From assembly GCA_945873755.1 (NCBI GenBank), contig CAMCEM010000020.1, positions 1 to 32,367 on the forward strand: DNA of 32,367 nt, given 5' to 3'. The notes beneath the pieces were generated by a model. That model was not told the origin of the DNA, did not search any database, and saw only the letters and a program-made list of their open reading frames with translations. This DNA comes from Chitinophaga pinensis (GTDB lineage Bacteria > Bacteroidota > Bacteroidia > UKL13-3). Of this stretch, positions 13,565 to 21,536 are shown in pieces (the first letter of the stretch is position 1; every line of letters starts with the position of its first letter). The translations under genes were made by a program, and so were the position numbers.

Positions 13565-14308
13565 ATGAAAAAAATAATCTCTCTATTTTCCATTATTTTA
13601 TTATGTGCATTTGCACCAAAAAGCAACTTTTTAGCTGAGCAAAAAAAGTATGCTAGAGTAAGAACAGCTATTAGTGAAAAGAATAATTTGTTAATAGAAA
13701 ACCTTAAAAAGAACAACTTAAAGGTTACCGAATTACAAATAATGTTAGTAATCTTTAAAAACGAAGATATTATTGAATTATTTGCCAAAAACAAAACAGA
13801 TAAAACATATAAAAAAATTGCTACCTACGATGTTTGCGCTCGTTCGGGAACCTTGGGACCTAAAAGAAAAAGTGGGGATGGACAAGTACCCGAAGGTTTT
13901 TATTATATTGATAGGTTTAATCCTGCAAGCAGTTTCTATTTATCGTTGGGCATTAATTATCCTAACCAAGCGGATAGAATAAAAAGTACAGCCAATAAAC
14001 TTGGTGGTGATATTTTTATACATGGTTCTTGCGTAACCATTGGTTGCATTCCCATGACCGATAATAAAATAAAAGAGATTTATTTATATGCAGTTCATGC
14101 AAAAAACAATGGGCAAAATAAAATACCGGTGTATATTTTTCCATTTAAAATGAATGATAAAAACTTAGTGCTACATAATGCAAAATATGGCAGCGAGCCA
14201 GGTTTGGAAAGTTTTTGGAAAAACCTAAAAGTTGGATACGATAAGTTTGAAAAAGAAAAAAAGGAGCTTACTATAAACATTGCCAAAAACGGGGATTACC
14301 AATTTTAA
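13565..14308 (+). CDS. L,D-transpeptidase family protein (YkuD/YafK-like)
   Basis: Exported 247-residue protein with an N-terminal signal sequence (about 1-17) and a YkuD-type L,D-transpeptidase domain at about 57-195. The catalytic motif is complete: H153-G154 and G160-C161 in IHGSCVTIGCIPM, with C161 as nucleophile. Such enzymes form or remodel peptidoglycan cross-links, or attach proteins to peptidoglycan, through L,D-peptide bonds. The KSGDGQVPEGFYYID segment is typical of the YafK-like branch. Its ATG faces the divergent small-protein operon across about 147 nt. It is convergent with the GNAT gene, with only 3 nt between the stop codons. The exact reaction is not determinable from sequence. 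Confidence 0.9.
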   Translation: MKKIISLFSIILLCAFAPKSNFLAEQKKYARVRTAISEKNNLLIENLKKNNLKVTELQIMLVIFKNEDIIELFAKNKTDKTYKKIATYDVCARSGTLGPKRKSGDGQVPEGFYYIDRFNPASSFYLSLGINYPNQADRIKSTANKLGGDIFIHGSCVTIGCIPMTDNKIKEIYLYAVHAKNNGQNKIPVYIFPFKMNDKNLVLHNAKYGSEPGLESFWKNLKVGYDKFEKEKKELTINIAKNGDYQF

Positions 14309-14311
14309 TGC

Positions 14312-15028
14312 CTATTTTGTTTCATCAATAACAATATCTTTTGCTTCAATAATTTTTATGACACCGTTTTCGCTAAACACCAACTTTTGTCCAAGTAGTT
14401 TCTTTTTGATCAGCATTTTTTTATAAGAAATTTTCATGCCTTCAACAATTAAATCAATGGTACTTTTTGTTTCTGAATTCTCTATTTTATTACTTATTTT
14501 CTCAATTTTATTATCTTCTTTTTCAATTTTATTCTCAACTTCCTCTACCAGCAATTGCATCAAATTCACATCAAGTACTTTATTAAATTTTACACCTACT
14601 TGTTTTAAAACTCCTACCATAAAAAAGCCAAAATGCTCATGTAGTTTAATGCTAATATCATTGCCTTCAGTAATTCGTGCCAATACCGCTTTTACGCCAT
14701 TTTTTATTCCTTGCTGTAAGCAATATTCCATTAAAGGTTTACTTATTTTTTGTCCTTTAAAATTAGGGTGTAAATAAATGCTAAACTCAGCTGTTCTATC
14801 ATAAGCAGTTCGGTCGCTATAGCGTGTTAAACTAGCCCAACCCGCTATTTCTTTGTTAATTTCACAAACTATAACACAATATTTTTCATTGTGTGCATTT
14901 AACCAATCGGTCATTTGTGCAACAGTTTTAGGTTCAATATCGAACGTGGCAGTAGTGTTTAAAACGGCATCGTTATAAATATTGGTTATGGCTAAAAGGT
15001 CTTTAAATTCAGCTTGACGAAGTACCAT
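14312..15028 (-). CDS. GNAT N-acetyltransferase with C-terminal extension
   Basis: Residues 1 to about 160 form a GNAT acetyltransferase of the phosphinothricin-acetyltransferase-like group: MVLRQAEFKDLLAITNIYND, TATFD, GWASLTRYSDRTAYDRTAEF, IYLHPNFKGQKISKPL (acetyl-CoA loop, here KGQKIS) and LHEHFGFFMVGVLKQVG. Residues from about 165 to 238 are not part of that family. They start with three heptad-like copies of NKIE (NKIEKED, NKIEKIS, NKIENSE) and end in a compact VEGMKISYKKMLI...QKLVFSENGVIKIIEAKDI module. The acceptor substrate is unknown. It is 2 nt from the HMG-CoA lyase gene, in the same direction, implying one transcript. Confidence 0.85.
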   Translation of the reverse strand: MVLRQAEFKDLLAITNIYNDAVLNTTATFDIEPKTVAQMTDWLNAHNEKYCVIVCEINKEIAGWASLTRYSDRTAYDRTAEFSIYLHPNFKGQKISKPLMEYCLQQGIKNGVKAVLARITEGNDISIKLHEHFGFFMVGVLKQVGVKFNKVLDVNLMQLLVEEVENKIEKEDNKIEKISNKIENSETKSTIDLIVEGMKISYKKMLIKKKLLGQKLVFSENGVIKIIEAKDIVIDETK

Positions 15029-15030
15029 AT

Positions 15031-15891
15031 TTAGTGTGCATTTTCAAAAACTTGATTGGCTATAATTAAAGCATCTACAAATTTATAACCATCAATACCA
15101 GTTTGTAAACCTTTATCGTTAAAGTAAGCATACAAATTTTCGGTTGCCATATTTCCTGTTAAATCATCAGCTGCCATTGGGCAACCACCAAAACCTTTCA
15201 TGGCGCCATCAAAGCGTTTACAACCATTTTCATAAGCAGCTTCTATTTTTTCTTGCCAAGTATTTGGAGTGGTATGTAAATGTGCGCCAAATTCAATATT
15301 GGGAAAAGTTGGAATTAAATGTTTGAATAAATAAGCAATCGTTTCAGGATTGGCAATGCCAATGGTATCGCTCAATGAAATAATTTTAATACCTAATTGA
15401 CCCATTTCACTTACCCATTTTTCAACTATTTCGGTGTTCCAAACATCGCCATAAGGATTTCCAAAACCCATAGAAATATACACCACTAATTCCTTGTTAT
15501 TGCTTACGCAAAGGTGTTGAATGGCTTTTACAGTTTCCAAACTTTCAGCAATGCTGCTGTTGGTATTTCGTTGCTGAAAAGTTTCACTGATTGAAAACGG
15601 AAAACCTAAATAAGTTATTTTAGGATATTGAACTGCCATTTCCGCACCCTTTAAATTGGCAATGATTGCTAATAGTTTGGTGTTAGTTTGTGCTAAATTT
15701 AAACCCGCCAAAACTTCTTTGGTATCGGCCATTTGGGGAATGGCTTTTGGCGATACAAAACTTCCAAAATCAATGGTATCGAATCCCACTTTTAACAGCT
15801 GATTGATATAATCAATTTTTGTTTGAGTTGGAATAAAATGGTGCAAGCCTTGCATGGCATCGCGCGGACATTCAATAATTTTTATGGCCAT
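15031..15891 (-). CDS. Hydroxymethylglutaryl-CoA lyase
   Basis: A 286-residue TIM-barrel enzyme of the HMGL-like family, expected to split 3-hydroxy-3-methylglutaryl-CoA into acetoacetate and acetyl-CoA at the end of leucine breakdown. The catalytic features are visible: PRDAMQ (R10, D11, Q14), metal ligands H204 and H206 in GAHLHTT, and the flexible-loop cysteine C237 in KGFGGCPMA. SLSDTIGIANPE is the conserved strand before the histidines. The related aldol lyases of the family lack the GGCP loop, so HMG-CoA lyase is preferred. It is closely packed between yraN (3 nt upstream) and the GNAT gene (2 nt downstream). Confidence 0.92.
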   Translation of the reverse strand: MAIKIIECPRDAMQGLHHFIPTQTKIDYINQLLKVGFDTIDFGSFVSPKAIPQMADTKEVLAGLNLAQTNTKLLAIIANLKGAEMAVQYPKITYLGFPFSISETFQQRNTNSSIAESLETVKAIQHLCVSNNKELVVYISMGFGNPYGDVWNTEIVEKWVSEMGQLGIKIISLSDTIGIANPETIAYLFKHLIPTFPNIEFGAHLHTTPNTWQEKIEAAYENGCKRFDGAMKGFGGCPMAADDLTGNMATENLYAYFNDKGLQTGIDGYKFVDALIIANQVFENAH

Positions 15892-15894
15892 AAG

Positions 15895-16263
15895 TTAATA
15901 GGTGGTATAAGGATAAAATGCATCTTCAAAATGCAAAATTTCAGTTTCTTCTTTGGTTTTAATGATTGCAATAATATCGAATCGAATTTCACTTTTTATT
16001 GCATGCTTTTCTTGATACAAAACTGCAGCTTCAACCAACGTTTTTTGTTTGGCTTTACTCACTGCATTTTCAGGATTTACAAAATTACTCGAACGTGTTT
16101 TTACTTCAACAATAACCAGACAATTTTGGTGCTTTGCAATAATATCAACTTCAGTTTTTAGTTGTTTGTAATTTCGTTCTAATATTTCAAAACCTTTATT
16201 TAACAAAAAGTCACAAGCCAATTGCTCTCCAATTTCACCTGTGACTTTGTTGTTATGCTTCAT
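15895..16263 (-). CDS. yraN: YraN/UPF0102 family nuclease-fold protein
   Basis: A 122-residue protein of the YraN (UPF0102) family, related to Holliday-junction-resolvase-like PD-(D/E)XK nucleases. The sequence has GEIGEQLACDFLLNKGFEIL followed by ERNYKQLKTEVDIIA and the core VIVEVKTR (D-x(n)-E-V-K) typical of the fold. It is predicted to act on DNA, but the role of the family is not settled. The ATG at 16263 is directly preceded by the CTAAGTACTA leader repeat and, further up, by the heptamer array. It heads the cluster yraN, HMG-CoA lyase, GNAT, with gaps of 3 and 2 nt. Confidence 0.92.
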   Translation of the reverse strand: MKHNNKVTGEIGEQLACDFLLNKGFEILERNYKQLKTEVDIIAKHQNCLVIVEVKTRSSNFVNPENAVSKAKQKTLVEAAVLYQEKHAIKSEIRFDIIAIIKTKEETEILHFEDAFYPYTTY

Positions 16264-16311
16264 TTTTTAGTTAGTTCCTAGTTCTTAGTTTTTAGTACTT
16301 AGTTTTTAATA
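16264..16311 (-). repeat. CTAAGAACTA-type leader repeat before yraN
   Basis: On the minus strand AAACTAAGTACTA, AAAACTAAGAACTA and GGAACTAACTA units run directly into AAAAAATG of yraN. The related run at 10770-10810 occupies the same place before the radical SAM gene. Confidence 0.6.
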
Positions 16312-16320
16312 AAATAAATT

Positions 16321-16520
16321 TATGGTCTATGGTCTATGGTCTATCGTCTATGGTCTATCGTCTATGGTCTATGGTCTATCGTCTATCGTCCATCATCTAT
16401 CGTCCATCATCTATCGTCCATCGTCTATCGTCCATCGTCCATCGTCCATCATCTATCGTCCATCGTCTATCGTCCATCGTCCATCATCTATCGTCCATCG
16501 TCTATCGTCTATCGTCTATC
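16321..16520. repeat. Heptanucleotide array, 28.6 copies
   Basis: Twenty-eight complete 7-nt units plus four bases, with no insertion or deletion. Only four unit variants occur: TATGGTC, TATCGTC, CATCGTC and CATCATC. The first type is confined to the left end (units 1-8) and the CAT types to units 11-26. The array ends 9 nt from the fbp stop codon and lies between fbp and yraN. Apparent reading frames through it (SSIVHRP-like heptapeptides in all three frames) are by-products of the 7-nt period. Confidence 0.95.
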
Positions 16521-16529
16521 AACTGACAA

Positions 16530-17531
16530 CTATTTATTCATAAACTCAACCACTTTATTCACCATATTTTTTGAACCCATAATAATAGGCACACGTTGGT
16601 GAATTGCTGTTGGTTCTACGTCTAAAATTCTGGTTTTTCCAGTTGTTGCTAATCCACCTGCTTGTTCTGCAATGTAACTCATAGGAATACCTTCAAACAA
16701 TAAACGTAATTTCCCATTAGGACTTTTAGCAGTTGGCGGATAAATAAATACACCACCTTTTAATAAATTACGATGAAAATCGGCAACCATTGAGCCAATG
16801 TAACGCGCGGTATAAGGTCTATCAGTAGCTTTATCTGTTTCCTTTACCCAAGTCAAATAATCTTTAACTCCTTGAGGAAATTCAGCCGCATTACCTTCAT
16901 TAATTGAATAAATTTTACCATCTTCACTGGTTTTAATGTCAGCATGACTTAAACAAAACTCACCAATACTTGGATCTAAAGTAAATGCATTCACACCATT
17001 TCCGGTACTAAATACCAACATGGTAGAAGTACCATAAAGTACATACCCAGCTGCAACTAATTTATTTCCAGCTTGTAACACATCGGCTTCAGTTGGTTCG
17101 GTACCTTCAGCTGTAACACGTTTATATATTGAAAAAATTGTTCCAATAGAAACATTTACATCAATGTTTGATGAACCATCTAAAGGATCCATACAAATTA
17201 CATATTTTCCATTTTTAGAAAATGTACCATTTAAAGGTATTATTCCTTCATTCTCTTCGCTTGCTATTACGCAAACTTCGCCACCTTTACTAAAAGTTGA
17301 AATAAAAGTTTCGTTACCAATAATGTCTAATTTTTTTACATCTTCCTCTTGTACATTTACACTGCCATGGTCTCCTAAAATATTGGTTAAACCAGCTTTA
17401 TTTACCTCTCTACTAATTATTTTTGAAGCAATTCCAATATCGCGTAATAAACGAGACAACTCACCTTTTGCAAAAGGGAAATCTTTTTGTTTTTCGATAA
17501 TAAATTGCCCAAGAGTAGTAAAATTTTCCAT
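16530..17531 (-). CDS. fbp: Class I fructose-1,6-bisphosphatase
   Basis: Gluconeogenic enzyme that hydrolyses fructose 1,6-bisphosphate to fructose 6-phosphate. With the ATG at 17531 it has 333 residues, the normal length. An upstream in-frame TTG at 17555 adds eight unlikely residues and is not used. Metal- and substrate-binding motifs are complete: VIASEENEG (acidic pair at 92-93), [16 protein letters not shown] (115-130), [11 protein letters not shown], the [10 protein letters not shown] segment, and the C-terminal [13 protein letters not shown]. Cytosolic. The gene stands alone, flanked by an octamer array upstream and a heptamer array directly behind its stop. Confidence 0.97.
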   Translation of the reverse strand: MENFTTLGQFIIEKQKDFPFAKGELSRLLRDIGIASKIISREVNKAGLTNILGDHGSVNVQEEDVKKLDIIGNETFISTFSKGGEVCVIASEENEGIIPLNGTFSKNGKYVICMDPLDGSSNIDVNVSIGTIFSIYKRVTAEGTEPTEADVLQAGNKLVAAGYVLYGTSTMLVFSTGNGVNAFTLDPSIGEFCLSHADIKTSEDGKIYSINEGNAAEFPQGVKDYLTWVKETDKATDRPYTARYIGSMVADFHRNLLKGGVFIYPPTAKSPNGKLRLLFEGIPMSYIAEQAGGLATTGKTRILDVEPTAIHQRVPIIMGSKNMVNKVVEFMNK

Positions 17532-17621
17532 AATAGTTTTTAATAATTTTAGCAATAATAATACAAACTAAATAAACTGTATGTAGGTTTGACTAAAAGC
17601 AGTAATTTTCTAGGGAATGTT

Positions 17622-17765
17622 GATTGTTGAATTGCTTGATTGTTGAATTGTTAGATTGTTGAATTGCTTAATTGTTGGATTGCTTAATTGTTGGATTGCT
17701 TAATTGTTAGATTGTTAGATTGTTGAATTGTTAGATTGTTGAATTGTTAGATTGTTGAATTGTTA
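17622..17765. repeat. RATTGYTN octamer array, 18 copies
   Basis: Eighteen 8-nt units with no indels, drawn from GATTGTTG, AATTGTTA, AATTGCTT, AATTGTTG, GATTGCTT and GATTGTTA. It is the inverse orientation of the AATTCAAC array at 10850. It lies between fbp and the ABC permease gene, 32 nt behind the permease stop codon. Non-coding. Confidence 0.88.
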
Positions 17766-17797
17766 TTCATACTTCATACTTTATAATTCAAAATTCT

Positions 17798-19054
17798 TCA
17801 TTTGCTTCTAATCGCATCTACCGGATTTAATTTGGAGGCACTTAATGCGGGTAAAAAGCCTGATATTATTCCAATACAAATACTGGTAATTACACCAACA
17901 AAAATATTTTTAAAGCTTAAGTAAAACACATAATCAAAAGCACTGCCTAGTCCAGTAATTATTAGCCAAACTAACAATAAACCAAATGCGCAACCTAAGA
18001 GACAAAGAATAACCGCTTCTGTTAAAAATTCAATTAATATAAAATAATTTTTAGCACCTAAACTTTTTTGTATTCCTATTTGATTGGTTCTTTCTTTGAC
18101 ACTTACAAACATAATATTGGCTATTCCAAAGCCTCCAACCAACATGGCAAATAAACCAATTATCCATCCAGCCATATTTACAACAGCAAATGTTTGGTCG
18201 AGTTGTTGTGTTATTAAAGTAGTTTTATTCAAGGCAAAATTTTCATCTTGTCCAGGTTTTAATTTGCGCTTACTTCTCATTATTCCATTTACTTCCTGTT
18301 CCAAGGCCGATACTCCCAATTCGTTGGCTTTTACATGAATTTTACTGCTAGCATCATCACTATTTATTCTTACATATTTTGCTGCTGCATTTACTGGAAT
18401 TAAAGTAACATTATCTAAACTATTTCCTATTAAACTTTCGCCTTCTTTTGCAAAAACACCAATTACATTAAATTTAATTCCTGATACTTTTATACTTTTA
18501 TTTATAGGACTGATTGTTGGAAACAATATTTGTGATAAATTATAACCAATTATACAACACAAATTACCATTAACCGACTCGTTTTCGGTAAAATACCTTC
18601 CTTCTACTAAATTAAAATTTCTAACCAAATAATAGTCGTGGGTTACACCTTGAATATCAATTCCCGAAGCGCTGTTGTTTCCTGCTTTTAAGGTTCTGCC
18701 ATTGATAGAAATAGTTAACATTTGTGCTTCTGCCAATTCCGATTTTTGACCAATAGTTTTCATTTCTTCTATTGAAGCATTTGGTCTATTCATATACTTC
18801 CACCATTTATAACCTGGTCCAAATGTCCAAGGCCATTTCTCAACAAAAACTACATCGTTTCCTAAGCTTTCTACACTTGAATGTAAGTTACTTTCAAAAC
18901 TTTCTACTACAGCTAAAACTGCTATAATGCAAAAAATACCAATTGTAATTCCTAAGGTTGATAACATCGTTCTAACTTTATTTAAATACATGGAATAAAA
19001 AGCAGCCATTGCACTTTCTTTCAACTGAGTTAAAACTATTCGAATATTTTTCAT
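17798..19054 (-). CDS. ABC transporter permease (MacB/FtsX-like)
   Basis: A 418-residue inner-membrane permease with MacB/LolCE architecture. There is one membrane segment near residues 28-50 (TLGITIGIFCIIAVLAVV), a large periplasmic domain to about 280 (ESLGNDVVFVEKWPW..., SGIDIQGV), then three C-terminal segments of the FtsX domain (GLFAMLVGGFGIANIMFVSV, EAVILCLLGCAFGLLLVW, GVITSICIGIISGFLPAL) and the typical end ASKLNPVDAIRSK. Such permeases work with a cytoplasmic ATPase to move lipoproteins, lipids or drugs across the envelope. No ATPase gene lies next to it here, so the partner must be elsewhere. The cargo is unknown. Confidence 0.93.
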   Translation of the reverse strand: MKNIRIVLTQLKESAMAAFYSMYLNKVRTMLSTLGITIGIFCIIAVLAVVESFESNLHSSVESLGNDVVFVEKWPWTFGPGYKWWKYMNRPNASIEEMKTIGQKSELAEAQMLTISINGRTLKAGNNSASGIDIQGVTHDYYLVRNFNLVEGRYFTENESVNGNLCCIIGYNLSQILFPTISPINKSIKVSGIKFNVIGVFAKEGESLIGNSLDNVTLIPVNAAAKYVRINSDDASSKIHVKANELGVSALEQEVNGIMRSKRKLKPGQDENFALNKTTLITQQLDQTFAVVNMAGWIIGLFAMLVGGFGIANIMFVSVKERTNQIGIQKSLGAKNYFILIEFLTEAVILCLLGCAFGLLLVWLIITGLGSAFDYVFYLSFKNIFVGVITSICIGIISGFLPALSASKLNPVDAIRSK

Positions 19055-19127
19055 TTATTTTTACAAAAATGTGTTTAAATAATTCAATAACAAAGTTATT
19101 TTGATAAAAGGTTTAAAGCGTTAAGTA

Positions 19128-19160
19128 ATGCGGAATGCGAAATGTCAAAAGTGCGAAATG
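19128..19160. repeat. GCGGA-TGCGAA dispersed repeat, copy 1
   Basis: A 33-nt stretch beginning ATGCGGAATGCGAAATG matches 22854-22886 at 27 of 33 positions. Both contain CAAAAGTGCGAA. It lies upstream of the ABC permease gene. Confidence 0.6.
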
Positions 19161-19193
19161 AAATTTGAAAAATGGGAGAAATACATTAAGGTC

Positions 19194-19228
19194 AATTAAC
19201 AATTCAACAATCCAACAATTTAACAATC
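19194..19228. repeat. AATTCAAC octamer repeat, about 4 copies
   Basis: Short array AATTAAC, AATTCAAC, AATCCAAC, AATTTAAC of the family seen at 10850, lying about 35 nt behind the stop codon of the OmpA-family gene. Confidence 0.6.
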
Positions 19229-19262
19229 TCCAAATCAAAAATCAATAAATCTTCAAGTAAAA

Positions 19263-20585
19263 TTAATCTACTTTCAAAACCATAAATTCCACTCTTCTGT
19301 TTGCTGCTTTCCCTTCTTCAGTTTCGTTTGTTGTTATTGGAACTCGCTCTCCATAGCCTTGCCAAGTTAATCTATTTGGGTTAATGCCTTTTTTTGTTAA
19401 GTATTTTACACAAGCCATGGCTCTGTTATTTGATAATGTAATATTGTATGCATCAGAATTTTGGTTGTCAGTATGCCCCATAATTTTAATGCACATTTTT
19501 GGATATTCTTTTAATACATTCAATAAATTATTAAGCTCCACATACGATTGAGGTAATAAAATATATTTATCTAAATTAAAATTTATATTCCGTAATGCAT
19601 ATGTTTTACCAACTTCAAACTTTGGTTTGTAATTATACATGGTGTCACTACAATCACAAGTATTGTCACTTCTAATTTCCGAAATACAAAAATCATCGTA
19701 ATACAATCGAACGTGAAAATAATAAGGATCTAAATATATTTTATTAATAGAATCGAGCAATTGGTTTGTGTTTAACTGAATTTCATTAAATAAAAATGTT
19801 CTCTGTTTATTAATATTTGAAGTAAACTCACTCATTAACTGTTTTTGCTTTTTTATAGCACTTTTGCTATCGCCCAAATTTGGAATTTCGGCTTTAATTT
19901 GTCTGAAACTATCACGTATCAATTCTAAATCAGCTTTTCTTTTTTGTATCAATCCTTCTTTTATCCTTATCAAACTATCGTATAAACTAAAAGTAAAATC
20001 GTTGTGAAACCTGCCAATATATAAGTATTCGCCACTGGTATTGGCGGTAAAAGTAATGTGGTGGTATTGCCAAAAAGGGCGCTCTCTTTCAGTATTGGAG
20101 TCAATTGGAAACTGAAGTAAAGGTGCTGCTTTTATTCTAGTTCTAATTGGAGATACTTGTTCAAAATAGGGTAAAACGGCCACTTCAAAAAAACCTAATT
20201 TTTCAATTCTATTCCAAGTTTCATCTTTTACATAAGTTTTCACTTTAAAAAAATATTGTTTTCCAGCCACCACAGGTTGTTTTAATTTTACACATAAATA
20301 CTCGCTTGGTAAAGGTAAAATAGTACAAAGGCCATGAATATAATTCGAAATTTCATTTCCATTTGTATCAACCAACATGTGTTCGTAATGGTAATAATCT
20401 CCTTTGGGTTGGGTCCAATATTTAGGAGTTCCATCTTTTAAACGTTCTTCAAATCCTGGATTAGGAATTAAGTTTTGCGCATTGGTTGCAAAGCAAAATA
20501 AAAGAAAAAAATATATAAAAATGGTTTTCAGAAAATTGAATAATTTGAAGCAATTATACTTTGATAATTTAGTTTTTAAAAACAC
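19263..20585 (-). CDS. OmpA-family cell-envelope protein
   Basis: An exported 440-residue protein. The N-terminus is unusually long and basic before the hydrophobic core (IFIYFFLLFCFATNAQ), with likely cleavage near residue 37. Residues 40 to about 200 form a carbohydrate-binding-like beta domain (LIPNPGFEERLKDGTPKYW, a start common to gliding- and envelope-associated proteins of this phylum). About 205-275 is charged and probably coiled coil. The C-terminus from about 330 is an OmpA peptidoglycan-binding domain: INFNLDKY, KIMGHTDNQNS, LSNNRAMACVKYL, QGYGERVP and NRRVEFMV. It therefore probably sits at the outer membrane and contacts peptidoglycan. No partner gene is adjacent. Confidence 0.92.
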   Translation of the reverse strand: MFLKTKLSKYNCFKLFNFLKTIFIYFFLLFCFATNAQNLIPNPGFEERLKDGTPKYWTQPKGDYYHYEHMLVDTNGNEISNYIHGLCTILPLPSEYLCVKLKQPVVAGKQYFFKVKTYVKDETWNRIEKLGFFEVAVLPYFEQVSPIRTRIKAAPLLQFPIDSNTERERPFWQYHHITFTANTSGEYLYIGRFHNDFTFSLYDSLIRIKEGLIQKRKADLELIRDSFRQIKAEIPNLGDSKSAIKKQKQLMSEFTSNINKQRTFLFNEIQLNTNQLLDSINKIYLDPYYFHVRLYYDDFCISEIRSDNTCDCSDTMYNYKPKFEVGKTYALRNINFNLDKYILLPQSYVELNNLLNVLKEYPKMCIKIMGHTDNQNSDAYNITLSNNRAMACVKYLTKKGINPNRLTWQGYGERVPITTNETEEGKAANRRVEFMVLKVD

Positions 20586-20666
20586 TTTTTTATTAGTTCA
20601 AATCTTAAATAAATTTTCCCAAAAAAAAACTTCAAATTTCAACCAAAAATTTATTAGCATTGAACC

Positions 20667-21449
20667 ATGAGTTACGAAACAATTTTATTTGATGTAAATA
20701 ATGGAGTGGCAACGCTAACACTCAATAGGCCAGATGTATTCAATGCATTTAACGAGCAACAAAGTTTTGATGTAATTGATGCTTTAAAAAAATGTGCGAA
20801 AGATAAAACCATTCGTGTGTTGGTTTTAACAGGAGCTGGAAAAGCTTTTTGTAGCGGACAAGATTTAAAGTCGATTGCAGGAGCAGAAAACAGAAGTTTA
20901 CGTGAAAGCATTGACAAACGTTATAACCCCATGATTAAAGCCATTCGTAATTTACCAATTCCTGTAATTTGTAGGTTAAATGGAGTTGCGGCAGGCGCAG
21001 GTTGTTCATTGGCTTTAGCAAGCGATATGATTGTGGCTAGCGAAAACGCTTCATTAATTGAAGTATTTATCAATGTAGGTTTGGTGTTAGATTCAGGTTC
21101 TTCATATTTTTTGCCACGATTGGTTGGTTCGGCTAGGGCTTTTGAATTAAGCACCATGGGCAGTAAAGTTACTGCACAACAAGCTTTTGATTGGGGAATG
21201 GTTAACCGTGTTTGTAAGGCTGAAGATTTAGATGAAGAAGTAAAAAAATTAACCGATTATTATGCCAATGCACCAACAAAAGCCATTGGTTTAATGAAAA
21301 AAATGTTGAATAAATCGTTCAATAGCGACTTAGATACCATGCTAGAATACGAAGCTTATTGTCAAGAAATAGCTGGAAGAAGCAAAGACAATAAAGAAGG
21401 AGTAACCGCATTTATTGAAAAAAGAAAACCAGTTTTTACTGGCGAATAA
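20667..21449 (+). CDS. Enoyl-CoA hydratase/isomerase (PaaG-like)
   Basis: A 260-residue crotonase-fold enzyme. The oxyanion-hole segments are FCSGQDLKSIAG (about residues 61-72) and NGVAAGAGCSLALASD (about 104-119). The sequence LVLDSGSSYFLPRLVG carries an aspartate where hydratases normally use glutamate. This pattern is typical of PaaG, the ring-1,2-epoxyphenylacetyl-CoA isomerase of phenylacetate degradation, and of related isomerases. No other phenylacetate genes are in view; the thioesterase two genes downstream is PaaI-like. I therefore call it PaaG-like without asserting the pathway. It is divergent from the OmpA-family gene across 81 nt. Confidence 0.88.
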   Translation: MSYETILFDVNNGVATLTLNRPDVFNAFNEQQSFDVIDALKKCAKDKTIRVLVLTGAGKAFCSGQDLKSIAGAENRSLRESIDKRYNPMIKAIRNLPIPVICRLNGVAAGAGCSLALASDMIVASENASLIEVFINVGLVLDSGSSYFLPRLVGSARAFELSTMGSKVTAQQAFDWGMVNRVCKAEDLDEEVKKLTDYYANAPTKAIGLMKKMLNKSFNSDLDTMLEYEAYCQEIAGRSKDNKEGVTAFIEKRKPVFTGE

Positions 21450-21462
21450 CAATTAAAAAAAC

Positions 21463-21521
21463 AGCTACAGATTCACCATTTAAATGAAGAATTTCAATTA
21501 TAAAATCTTTGAATTTGTGAC
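21463..21521. repeat. Degenerate inverted-repeat pair of the CCACAGATT family
   Basis: AGCTACAGATTCACC on the left and AAATCTTTGAATTTGTGAC on the right recall the left and right repeats of the nuo cassettes, with several changes and only about 25 nt between them. It may be an emptied, decayed unit. Similarity is modest. Confidence 0.35.
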
Positions 21522-21536
21522 AATAAAAAACAAAAA

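Noticed and set aside
15823-16161. 112-aa frame on the + strand
   Set aside because: It is the antisense shadow of yraN and the HMG-CoA lyase start, both clearly identified on the minus strand.
16322-16602. Three overlapping + strand frames of 65-88 residues rich in SSIVHRP-like heptapeptides
   Set aside because: They are created by the 7-nt tandem array, which reads as a 21-nt (7-residue) repeat in every frame. They have no family resemblance and run antisense into fbp.
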